DNA of 11,391 bases from assembly GCA_003522105.1 (NCBI GenBank), contig DPGF01000059.1, positions 1 through 11,391 of the forward strand, written 5' to 3'. Positions 5,764 through 11,391 of this stretch are shown one piece after another; the stretch's first letter is position 1; the number at the start of each line of letters is the position of its first letter. The translations under genes and the position numbers were made by a program. This DNA is from Oscillibacter sp. GTDB lineage: Bacteria; Bacillota; Clostridia; Oscillospirales; Oscillospiraceae. The notes beneath the pieces were generated by a model. The model had not been told where the DNA came from. It searched no databases and saw only the letters and a list, made by a program, of their open reading frames with translations.

Positions 5764-7248
5764 ATGCAATATCAGAGCACCCGCAATAAAAATCTGAAGG
5801 CCGGCAGCGCGCAGGCCATTCTGGACGGCCTTGCGCCCGACGGCGGCCTTTATACGATGCCGTCGTTCGACGAGGCCCGTTTCGACTACCGCGAGATTCT
5901 AAACCTCGACACCTTTTCCATGTCGGCCAGGATCCTTGCAAAGCTTCTGCCGGACTTTTCCGAGCAGGAGATGGCCTCGCTCGTGCGCGCGGGCTACGGG
6001 GGAAAGTTTGAGAGCGATCACCTCACGCCGAGCGTTCCCGTCGGAGAAGACTTTATTCTCGAGCTGTTCCGCGGGCCGACGAGCGCTTTTAAAGATGTGG
6101 CGCTCTCCATGCTGCCGCGATTGATGACCTCGGCAAAGGAAAAGTGCGGCGTAAGCGATGAGATCTTCATTCTGACCGCCACATCCGGCGACACCGGCAA
6201 GGCCGCGATGGAGGGCTTTTGCAATGTGCCGGGCACGAAGATCGTCGTTTTCTATCCCTATGGCGGCGTGAGCGCCGTGCAGCAGGCGCAGATGGCCACG
6301 CAGGAGGGCGACAATGTCTGTGTGTGCGCGGTGCGCGGCAACTTTGACGATGCGCAGACGGGCGTGAAGAAGATCTTCTCCGCCGTCAGCCGCGATGAGC
6401 TGCTTGCAGGCAAGGGCGTGCGCCTGTCGAGCGCCAACTCCATCAACATCGGCCGCCTTGCCCCGCAGGTCGTGTACTATTACAGGGCCTATGCCGACCT
6501 TGTGAAGATGGGACGCATTCACGAGGGCGACAAGGTCGACTTCGTCGTGCCGACGGGCAACTTCGGCGATATTCTGGCGGGCTACTTTGCCAAGGAGATG
6601 GGGCTTCCCGTCGGCAGGCTCGTGTGCGCGTCCAACGCCAACAACGTGCTCACCGAATTTTTGCGCACGGGCCGCTACGACCGCCGCCGCCCCTTCTATA
6701 AGACCGCATCGCCTTCGATGGACATTCTCGTTTCGAGCAATTTGGAGCGCCTTCTCTATCTGCTCTCCGGCGACGATGTGCTCGTTGCACAGCTGATGCA
6801 GCAGCTGAATGAGGAAGGAACCTACGAGGTACCGGAGGATCTTCTCGCAAAGCTGCGTGCGCTCTTCTGGGCGGGCTGCTGCGACGATGCGGGCGCAAAG
6901 GCCGCCATCGGCAGCGTCTGGCGCGAGCACCACTACCTCTGCGACACGCACACGGCGGTCGCCTGGGATGTGGCACAGCAGTATAAGAAGGAAAATGCCG
7001 ACCACAACGCGGTCGTCGTGCTCTCTACGGCCTCTCCCTACAAGTTCCCCGCTGCCGTGCTCGAGGGGATCGGCGAGAGCGCGAAGGGCGACGAGTTTGA
7101 CGTGATGGAGCAGCTGTACGACGTGACGGGCGTGCCCGTGCCGAAGAATCTTGCCGGTCTCCGCTCCCGCGAGGTGCGCCACCGTGACGTGATCGAGCAG
7201 GGCGATATGCTCGCCTACGTGCTGAAGAGAGCTGAAAAAGAAGACTGA
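5764..7248 (+). CDS. thrC: Threonine synthase
   Basis: 494 aa PLP-dependent enzyme converting O-phosphohomoserine to threonine. It is of the long class with the N-terminal MQYQSTRNKN...DGLAPDGGLYTMP region (residues 1-33), as in fungal and enterobacterial ThrC. PLP lysine: Lys110 in GPTSAFKDVAL. Phosphate/PLP-contact motifs: TSGDTGKAA at 140-148, SANSINIGR at 223-231 and PTGNFGD at 263-269. The ATG at 5764 is supported by AGGAGG at 5750-5755 with 8-nt spacing. It has its own promoter, divergent from hom-lysC-asd, and its own terminator. Homoserine kinase, which makes the substrate, is not nearby. Confidence 0.97.
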   Translation: MQYQSTRNKNLKAGSAQAILDGLAPDGGLYTMPSFDEARFDYREILNLDTFSMSARILAKLLPDFSEQEMASLVRAGYGGKFESDHLTPSVPVGEDFILELFRGPTSAFKDVALSMLPRLMTSAKEKCGVSDEIFILTATSGDTGKAAMEGFCNVPGTKIVVFYPYGGVSAVQQAQMATQEGDNVCVCAVRGNFDDAQTGVKKIFSAVSRDELLAGKGVRLSSANSINIGRLAPQVVYYYRAYADLVKMGRIHEGDKVDFVVPTGNFGDILAGYFAKEMGLPVGRLVCASNANNVLTEFLRTGRYDRRRPFYKTASPSMDILVSSNLERLLYLLSGDDVLVAQLMQQLNEEGTYEVPEDLLAKLRALFWAGCCDDAGAKAAIGSVWREHHYLCDTHTAVAWDVAQQYKKENADHNAVVVLSTASPYKFPAAVLEGIGESAKGDEFDVMEQLYDVTGVPVPKNLAGLRSREVRHRDVIEQGDMLAYVLKRAEKED

Positions 7249-7263
7249 AAAAAACTAAACACC

Positions 7264-7398
7264 ATGACCAAAAATGGTGAAAGGCCGATGTGCAGCAAAG
7301 TGCACATCGGCCTTTTTGCCGAATTCAAGGCGATCGTGCGCGAAAGATGCAGGAATCAAAACACGAAATGCATACTGATACACCTTATTTTTGGTCAT
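7264..7398. repeat. Imperfect 16/18-bp inverted repeat flanking the thrC-cstA intergenic region
   Basis: ATGACCAAAAATGGTG (7264-7279) and, read on the minus strand, ATGACCAAAAATAAGGTG (7381-7398) match over 16 bases with a 2-nt gap; the outer 12 bp are perfect. They enclose 101 bp. The left arm follows the thrC stop and the right arm ends 8 bp before the cstA -35 box. No target-site duplication is visible. It may be two sites for one regulator, a long RNA stem, or the ends of a small non-coding repeat element. Confidence 0.5.
7281..7317 (+). terminator. Rho-independent terminator of thrC
   Basis: A perfect stem of AAGGCCGATGTGCA (7281-7294) with TGCACATCGGCCTT (7301-7314), 6-nt loop GCAAAG, and a run of five T (7313-7317). 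It starts 33 bp after the thrC stop codon. Confidence 0.93.
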
Positions 7399-7406
7399 AA
7401 TGACGA

Positions 7407-7437
7407 TTGACATTTTCTTCTAAAAAAATATTATAAT
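7407..7437 (+). promoter_or_regulatory. cstA promoter
   Basis: Perfect -35 TTGACA at 7407-7412. Two overlapping -10 options exist: TATTAT at 7429-7434 with a 16-bp spacer, or perfect TATAAT at 7432-7437 with a long 19-bp spacer. The spacer is A-rich. The leader would be about 60 nt. Confidence 0.75.
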
Positions 7438-7447
7438 TGGGCGAAAC

Positions 7448-7467
7448 GCAGGGGAAATTCACCCTGC
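7448..7467 (+). promoter_or_regulatory. Small hairpin at the start of the cstA leader
   Basis: GCAGGG (7448-7453) pairs with CCCTGC (7462-7467), starting just after the -10 box. It could be an operator overlapping the initial transcribed region or a 5' RNA-stabilising hairpin. No U-tract follows, so it is not a terminator. Confidence 0.4.
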
Positions 7468-7502
7468 AAGGCAAACATTTGTGAAAAAATAGGAGGAGAA
7501 AA

Positions 7503-9002
7503 ATGTTTAGCTTTCTGATCTGCCTCGCATTGCTGATCGGCGGCTACTTCGTTTACGGTGGCATCGTCGAAAAGACTTTCGGCCCTGACGACCGTGAAAC
7601 GCCGGCCGTGAAGATCAACGATGGCGTGGACTACATGGTTCTCCCGCAGTGGAAGCTCTTTATGATCCAGCTTCTGAATATTGCGGGTCTGGGTCCCATC
7701 TTCGGCGCTCTGAGCGGTGCTCTTTGGGGTCCTGTCGTTTTCCTGTGGATCACCTTCGGTACCATCTTTGCCGGTGCAGTCCATGACTACTTCTCCGGTA
7801 TGATGAGCGAGCGTAATGAAGGCGCTTCCATCTCCGAGATCTCCGGTATCTACCTCGGCGGCGCAATGAAGAACGTCATGCGCGTGTTCAGCGTGGTGCT
7901 GCTCGTGATGGTCGGCACCGTGTTCGCTGTCGGCCCCGCCGGCCTCATCCAGCTGCTGTGCACCAAGGGCGGCAGCACCGGCATCTTTGCCAGCAAGCTC
8001 TTCTGGCTGGTTCTGATCCTGGTCTACTACTTCATCGCAACGTTCCTGTCCATCGACAAGATCATCGGTAAGATCTACCCCGTGTTCGGTATCTGCCTCA
8101 TCATCATGGCGCTCGGCGTGGCGCTTGGTATCTTCACCAAGGGCTATGAGATCCCCGAGATCTGGAACAACTTCGCCAACCTCCACCCGCAGGGTACTCC
8201 GATCTGGAGCTTCATGTTCATCACCGTTGCCTGCGGCGCCATTTCCGGTTTCCATGCCACGCAGAGCCCCCTGATGGCTCGCTGCATGAAGAGCGAGAAG
8301 CAGGGTCACTTCGTCTTCTACGGCGCAATGGTCTCTGAAGGCATCATCGCCCTGATCTGGGCTGCTGCCGGCTGCGCGCTCTACACCGGCGAGGAGCTGC
8401 TGGCTCTCGGCGGCGGCGGTTCCACCGCTGTTTACGACGTCTGCTCCAAGACCATGGGCGGCGTGGGCATTGCGCTCGCCATGCTCGGCGTTATCGCCTG
8501 CCCCATCACCTCCGGCGATACCGCGTTCCGTTCCGCACGTCTTGTTCTGGCTGACTGGTTCCACATGGAGCAGAAGAGCTGGAAGAACCGTCTGATCCTC
8601 TGCGTGCCCGTTCTCGGTGTCGGCGCCGTTCTTGGTATCGGCAACGCCCTCGGCAAGATCGACTACACCATCATCTGGCGTTACTTCAGCTGGACCAACC
8701 AGACCCTCGCCATGATCGTTCTGTGGGCTGCTTCCATGTACCTCTTCTATGATAAGAAGAACTACTGGATTACCGCTGTTCCCGCGACCTTCATGAGCGC
8801 TGTTTCCGTGACCTACTTCCTGCTGGGCAATGAGTGCCTCGGCCAGTTCCTCAACAGCAAGACTGCTGAGGGCGCGACCGTGTACAACACCGCTGTCGCT
8901 TACCCCATCGGCATCCTCGCTGCGGCTCTGTTCCTCGGCATCTTCCTCTACACCATCAAGAAGCGCCACACCGAGCCTCACTACGAGACCCTGCACAAGT
9001 AA
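7503..9002 (+). CDS. cstA: CstA-family carbon starvation / peptide-pyruvate transporter, short form
   Basis: 499 aa polytopic membrane protein with many hydrophobic segments. CstA signatures are clear: AGLGPIFGALSGALWGPVVF at 61-80 continuing to FAGAVHDYFSG at 89-99; ISGFHATQSPLMARC at 247-261; PITSGDTAFRSARL at 334-347; and RYFSWTNQTLA at 393-403. Characterised relatives (E. coli CstA and BtsT, ~700 aa) import peptides or pyruvate. This shorter version is common in Firmicutes, and its substrate is uncertain. The start is supported by AGGAGG at 7491-7496, 6 nt before the ATG. It is a single gene between its own strong promoter and terminator. Codon choice is richer in GGT, GCT, GTT and CGT than in thrC or hom, suggesting high expression. 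Confidence 0.95.
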   Translation: MFSFLICLALLIGGYFVYGGIVEKTFGPDDRETPAVKINDGVDYMVLPQWKLFMIQLLNIAGLGPIFGALSGALWGPVVFLWITFGTIFAGAVHDYFSGMMSERNEGASISEISGIYLGGAMKNVMRVFSVVLLVMVGTVFAVGPAGLIQLLCTKGGSTGIFASKLFWLVLILVYYFIATFLSIDKIIGKIYPVFGICLIIMALGVALGIFTKGYEIPEIWNNFANLHPQGTPIWSFMFITVACGAISGFHATQSPLMARCMKSEKQGHFVFYGAMVSEGIIALIWAAAGCALYTGEELLALGGGGSTAVYDVCSKTMGGVGIALAMLGVIACPITSGDTAFRSARLVLADWFHMEQKSWKNRLILCVPVLGVGAVLGIGNALGKIDYTIIWRYFSWTNQTLAMIVLWAASMYLFYDKKNYWITAVPATFMSAVSVTYFLLGNECLGQFLNSKTAEGATVYNTAVAYPIGILAAALFLGIFLYTIKKRHTEPHYETLHK

Positions 9003-9013
9003 ACCATTCTTAG

Positions 9014-9045
9014 AGCGGTGGGAGAATGCTCTCCCACCGCTTTTT
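9014..9045 (+). terminator. Rho-independent terminator of cstA
   Basis: A perfect 12-bp stem of AGCGGTGGGAGA (9014-9025) with TCTCCCACCGCT (9030-9041), tetraloop ATGC, then a T-run (9041-9045). It begins 12 bp after the cstA stop codon. Confidence 0.95.
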
Positions 9046-9064
9046 CAAACTTTGGAGGAGCCTT

Positions 9065-10066
9065 ATGATTTTTGCACCTGTGCGCCTTGGCGAGACGAGC
9101 ATTGCGGATGAAGTTCTCGCCGCGGACAAAAAGTCCTGCAAGCGCTTTGGCCCCTGCGGCGTGGGGGAAGAGGCGCTGTATCTGAATAATTTTCTGATCG
9201 ACCGGCATTACTATGTTGCGCTTTCGTCGGTGCGCCGCGTTTTCAAGCGCGTGGCGATGAGCCAGGGCGGCTTCTCTGGAAAGGGCGTTTTTGGCGCGAT
9301 CCCGTACCTTGTGGTGCAGTATGACGACGGGCAGGAAAAGCAGTGCACCTTCAAGCGGGAGGAAGATGTGGACGAGATGCTCGCCTGCATCGCTGCCGCG
9401 CACCCCGAGATCCCGACGCTGAGCGAAGGCGGCGAGCGGCGCGTGCAGGCCAGGGCGGAAAAGGAAGCAAGACGCTACCTGGATACGCTCACGCCCGCGG
9501 CGCAGAGCGCCAAAGAAGAGCTGGAGCAGGCGCAGAAATTCCTCTCCGGCTACCCTGAGCTGACGGCGCAGCTCTCCGCGGCGGCCAAGGCCAAGCGCGT
9601 CAACGAGCACACGAATCCCGCCTACCGGTGGGTGGCGCTGGCGATCGTGATCGCAGGCGCTGCGGCACTGGTCTACGGCATCATTTCCTGGCGCAACGGC
9701 GGCGACTTCGGCGTTTACTTTGCGCTCTTCGGCTTTGCCGCGGTGTTCTTTTTCTCGGGCGCCCACGTGCTGCCCACGGCGAAGAACAACAAAAGGGCGG
9801 TCGCCCGCGCGTGGGAAGAGGCACAGGCCAACCTCGAAAATGTCCTGCCCGAGGATTTCCCCCTGCCGCCGCGCTATGCCCATCCCGTCGTGCTCACGCG
9901 TATGATCCGCATTCTGCGCGAGGGCCGTGCCCAGAGCGTGCAGGAAGCGCTTGAGGTACTCAAGAGTGACCTCAAGGCGCTCAATGCCGATGTGCAGGTC
10001 GAGCAGGAGGAATATGACGAGGTGGTTGCCATCAAGCCGATGTTCCTGCTGAGCGACTATCAGTAA
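9065..10066 (+). CDS. Unrecognised membrane-anchored protein with PH-like N-terminus and two membrane helices
   Basis: 333 aa if started at the ATG at 9065, which has GGAGG at 9054-9058 with 6-nt spacing. An in-frame ATG at 9026 lies in the loop of the cstA terminator and lacks a ribosome binding site, so it is rejected. I do not recognise a named family. Residues ~35-115 look like a bacterial PH-type domain (alternating strands such as ALYLNNFLIDRHYYVAL and YLVVQYDDGQ, then the helix EEDVDEMLACIAAAHP); this is inference from pattern. Residues ~122-178 are charged, Ala/Glu-rich and probably helical. Two membrane helices at ~188-208 and ~216-237 form a hairpin with a short NGGDFG loop. A soluble C-terminal part follows, with the helical segment RMIRILREGRAQSVQEALEVL at ~279-299. 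Both ends are predicted cytoplasmic. No separate promoter is visible after the cstA terminator. Confidence 0.85.
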   Translation: MIFAPVRLGETSIADEVLAADKKSCKRFGPCGVGEEALYLNNFLIDRHYYVALSSVRRVFKRVAMSQGGFSGKGVFGAIPYLVVQYDDGQEKQCTFKREEDVDEMLACIAAAHPEIPTLSEGGERRVQARAEKEARRYLDTLTPAAQSAKEELEQAQKFLSGYPELTAQLSAAAKAKRVNEHTNPAYRWVALAIVIAGAAALVYGIISWRNGGDFGVYFALFGFAAVFFFSGAHVLPTAKNNKRAVARAWEEAQANLENVLPEDFPLPPRYAHPVVLTRMIRILREGRAQSVQEALEVLKSDLKALNADVQVEQEEYDEVVAIKPMFLLSDYQ

Positions 10067-10089
10067 GCGACAGCGCGATCACACAGATC

Positions 10090-10135
10090 AAATAAAAAGG
10101 ATCCCCGACCGGCCGGTCGGGGATCCTTTTTATTT
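10090..10135. terminator. 46-bp perfect palindrome; bidirectional terminator between convergent genes
   Basis: The sequence 10090-10112 is the exact inverted complement of 10113-10135, with an A-run on the left and a T-run on the right flanking a GC-rich core (GGATCCCCGACCGG per arm). It can terminate transcripts from both sides. The stop codon of the radical SAM gene (10130-10132, minus strand) lies inside the right arm. The stop of the plus-strand gene is 23 bp to the left. Confidence 0.95.
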
Positions 10136-11391
10136 CTTTTTGCCTTTTGCTGCGGCTTTGGGCTTTGCCCAGCCGGACTTGCGCTTGAAAGGCTTTGCCT
10201 TTTCGGCTGTCTTCGCGCCCCTGCGCGCTTCCGCGCGCGCAGAGGGCGTTTCTGCCGGTCTGCCGCTCTTTTTCGTTCCCGCGGCGCTCTTTTTGCCGCC
10301 CTGCGGCGCGGGACGGCTGTCGCCGTAGGGACGCACAAGGCACTTCGGCCCGTAGCCGATGAGATCCTCGCGCCCCGCCTTTTGGAGTGCCTCGATGACG
10401 AGCTTTTTCTTGTCCGGGCGGAACCATTGCAGCAGCGCGCGCTGCAATTCCTTGCCGTGCGGCGTCGTCTCGGCAAAGACGGGCGTCATGTCGCGCGGGT
10501 CGATGCCGGTATAGTACATGCAGGTCGAGAGCGTGCCGGGCGTGGGGTAGAAGTCCTGCACCTGCTCGGGCTTATGCCCCGTGGAGTGCAGGAATTCCGC
10601 AAGCTGCACCGCGTCTTCGAGCGTGCAGCCGGGATGCGACGACATGAGGTAGGGAACAAGGTACTGCTCGCGGCCGTTTTTCTCGTTCACGGCGCGGTAC
10701 TTGTCCCAGAACTTTTCAAACACGTCAAAGTGGGGCTTGCCCATGTAGTCCAGCACGCCCGCCACGCAGTGCTCGGGCGCGACCTTGAGCTGGCCGGAGA
10801 TGTGATACTTGACAAGCTCGGACAAAAAGGGACTGCCCTTGTCCTCTAAGAGATAGTCATACCGGATGCCCGAGCGGACGAAGACCTTCTTTACGCCCGG
10901 GATCGCGCGCAAGCGGCGCAGCAGCTCGACATATTCCGAGTGGTCGGGATCGAGATTTTTGCAGGGGTAGGGGGCAAGGCAGTTCTTGTTGCGGCACATG
11001 CCGCGCTTCAGCTGATCCTTGCACGAGGGGTGGCGGAAGTTCGCGCTCGGGCCGCCGACATCGTGGACGTAGCCCTTGAACTTCGGGTCGCGGGTAAAGC
11101 CCTCGACCTCGCGCACGCAGGACTCGATGGAGCGCGAGGTGATCATGCGTCCCTGATGGAACGCCAGCGAGCAGAAGTTGCACCCGCCGAAGCACCCTCG
11201 GTTGTGCGCCACGGAGAAGCGCACCTCCTCGATGGCGGCAACGCCGCCGAGAGCGTCGTACATCGGGTGTACCTCGCGCATGTAGGGAAGCTCCGCGACT
11301 TCGTCAAGCTCTTCACGCGAAAGCGGCATCGCGGGCGGGTTGACAACGAGCGTGTCGCGCCCGTGCGCCTGCCACAGCGCCTTGCCGCGGA
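10130..11391 (-). CDS. YgiQ-family radical SAM protein, 5' end cut by window edge
   Basis: The frame is open from 11389 to the stop at 10130-10132: 419 visible residues. It continues upstream of the ATG at 11329, since the preceding codons encode a well-conserved ALWQAHGRDTLVVNPPA segment, so 11329 is not the start. The radical SAM cluster motif CX3CX2C is CFGGCNFC, encoded about 11171-11194, which ligates the [4Fe-4S] cluster that cleaves S-adenosylmethionine. Further family marks are the Cys-rich CRNKNCLAPYPCKNLDPDH segment, KVFVRSGIRYDYL, LKVAPEHC, and the C-terminal QVQDFYPTPGTLSTCMYYTGIDPR region. Full YgiQ proteins are about 600-740 aa; the N-terminal domain is outside the window. The final ~60 residues are a Lys/Ala/Arg-rich, low-complexity tail. 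Biochemical role of the family is not established. Confidence 0.94.
   Translation of the reverse strand, partial: RGKALWQAHGRDTLVVNPPAMPLSREELDEVAELPYMREVHPMYDALGGVAAIEEVRFSVAHNRGCFGGCNFCSLAFHQGRMITSRSIESCVREVEGFTRDPKFKGYVHDVGGPSANFRHPSCKDQLKRGMCRNKNCLAPYPCKNLDPDHSEYVELLRRLRAIPGVKKVFVRSGIRYDYLLEDKGSPFLSELVKYHISGQLKVAPEHCVAGVLDYMGKPHFDVFEKFWDKYRAVNEKNGREQYLVPYLMSSHPGCTLEDAVQLAEFLHSTGHKPEQVQDFYPTPGTLSTCMYYTGIDPRDMTPVFAETTPHGKELQRALLQWFRPDKKKLVIEALQKAGREDLIGYGPKCLVRPYGDSRPAPQGGKKSAAGTKKSGRPAETPSARAEARRGAKTAEKAKPFKRKSGWAKPKAAAKGKKK

Noticed and set aside
5899..7182. 427-codon open frame antisense to thrC
   Set aside because: The plus strand encodes a threonine synthase with all catalytic motifs; the reverse frame is low-complexity His/Arg/Ala sequence without motifs.
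7431..8996. 521-codon open frame on the minus strand covering all of cstA
   Set aside because: It lies exactly antisense to a clear CstA gene, has a highly acidic/His-rich composition typical of antisense shadows in GC-rich DNA, and has no family motif.
9026..9064. Upstream in-frame ATG for the 9065 gene
   Set aside because: The ATG is in the terminator loop, with no ribosome binding site; the ATG at 9065 has GGAGG at proper spacing.

Overview
The window (11,391 bp, GC-rich) looks like the chromosome of a high-GC member of the Clostridia, possibly an Oscillospiraceae-type gut anaerobe. The assignment is inferred from strong AGGAGG-type ribosome binding sites, a LacI regulator next to a sugar-binding lipoprotein, a hom-lysC-asd cluster, a short CstA, and U-tailed hairpin terminators. 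No phage, transposase, CRISPR, tRNA or rRNA was seen. No gene-free stretch exceeds 300 bp; the longest are 1857-2137 (281 bp) and 7249-7502 (254 bp), and both hold regulatory sequence.

Layout. (1) 1-1950, minus strand: a LacI-family repressor gene followed 51 bp later by a family 1 sugar ABC-transporter binding lipoprotein that runs off the left edge. The lacI promoter is clear and has two adjacent 12-bp LacI-type half-palindromes just downstream, which fits autorepression. (2) 2075-5763: the aspartate-family operon hom-lysC-asd (minus strand, tightly packed, ending in a strong terminator), divergent from thrC (plus strand). The two promoters are back to back and their -10 boxes overlap. The thrC leader can fold into two mutually exclusive hairpins, one of which buries the ribosome binding site. 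(3) 7249-9045: the thrC terminator, a 16/18-bp inverted repeat, a good promoter and cstA (peptide/pyruvate-type transporter), ending in a terminator. (4) 9065-10066: an unrecognised membrane-anchored protein with a PH-like N-terminus. (5) 10090-11391: the 3' part of a YgiQ-family radical SAM gene (minus strand), convergent with the previous gene and separated from it by a 46-bp perfect palindrome acting as a bidirectional terminator.

How the genes work together: LysC makes aspartyl phosphate, Asd reduces it to the semialdehyde, Hom makes homoserine, and ThrC makes threonine from phosphohomoserine. Homoserine kinase (thrB) is not in the window and must be elsewhere. LysC carries the tandem ACT domains for feedback control, while this Hom is short and shows no recognisable ACT domain.

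Most of the window is ordinary core metabolism. The most interesting parts are the regulatory DNA between hom and thrC, the lacI control region, and the inverted repeat before cstA. I found no convincing new multi-gene system.
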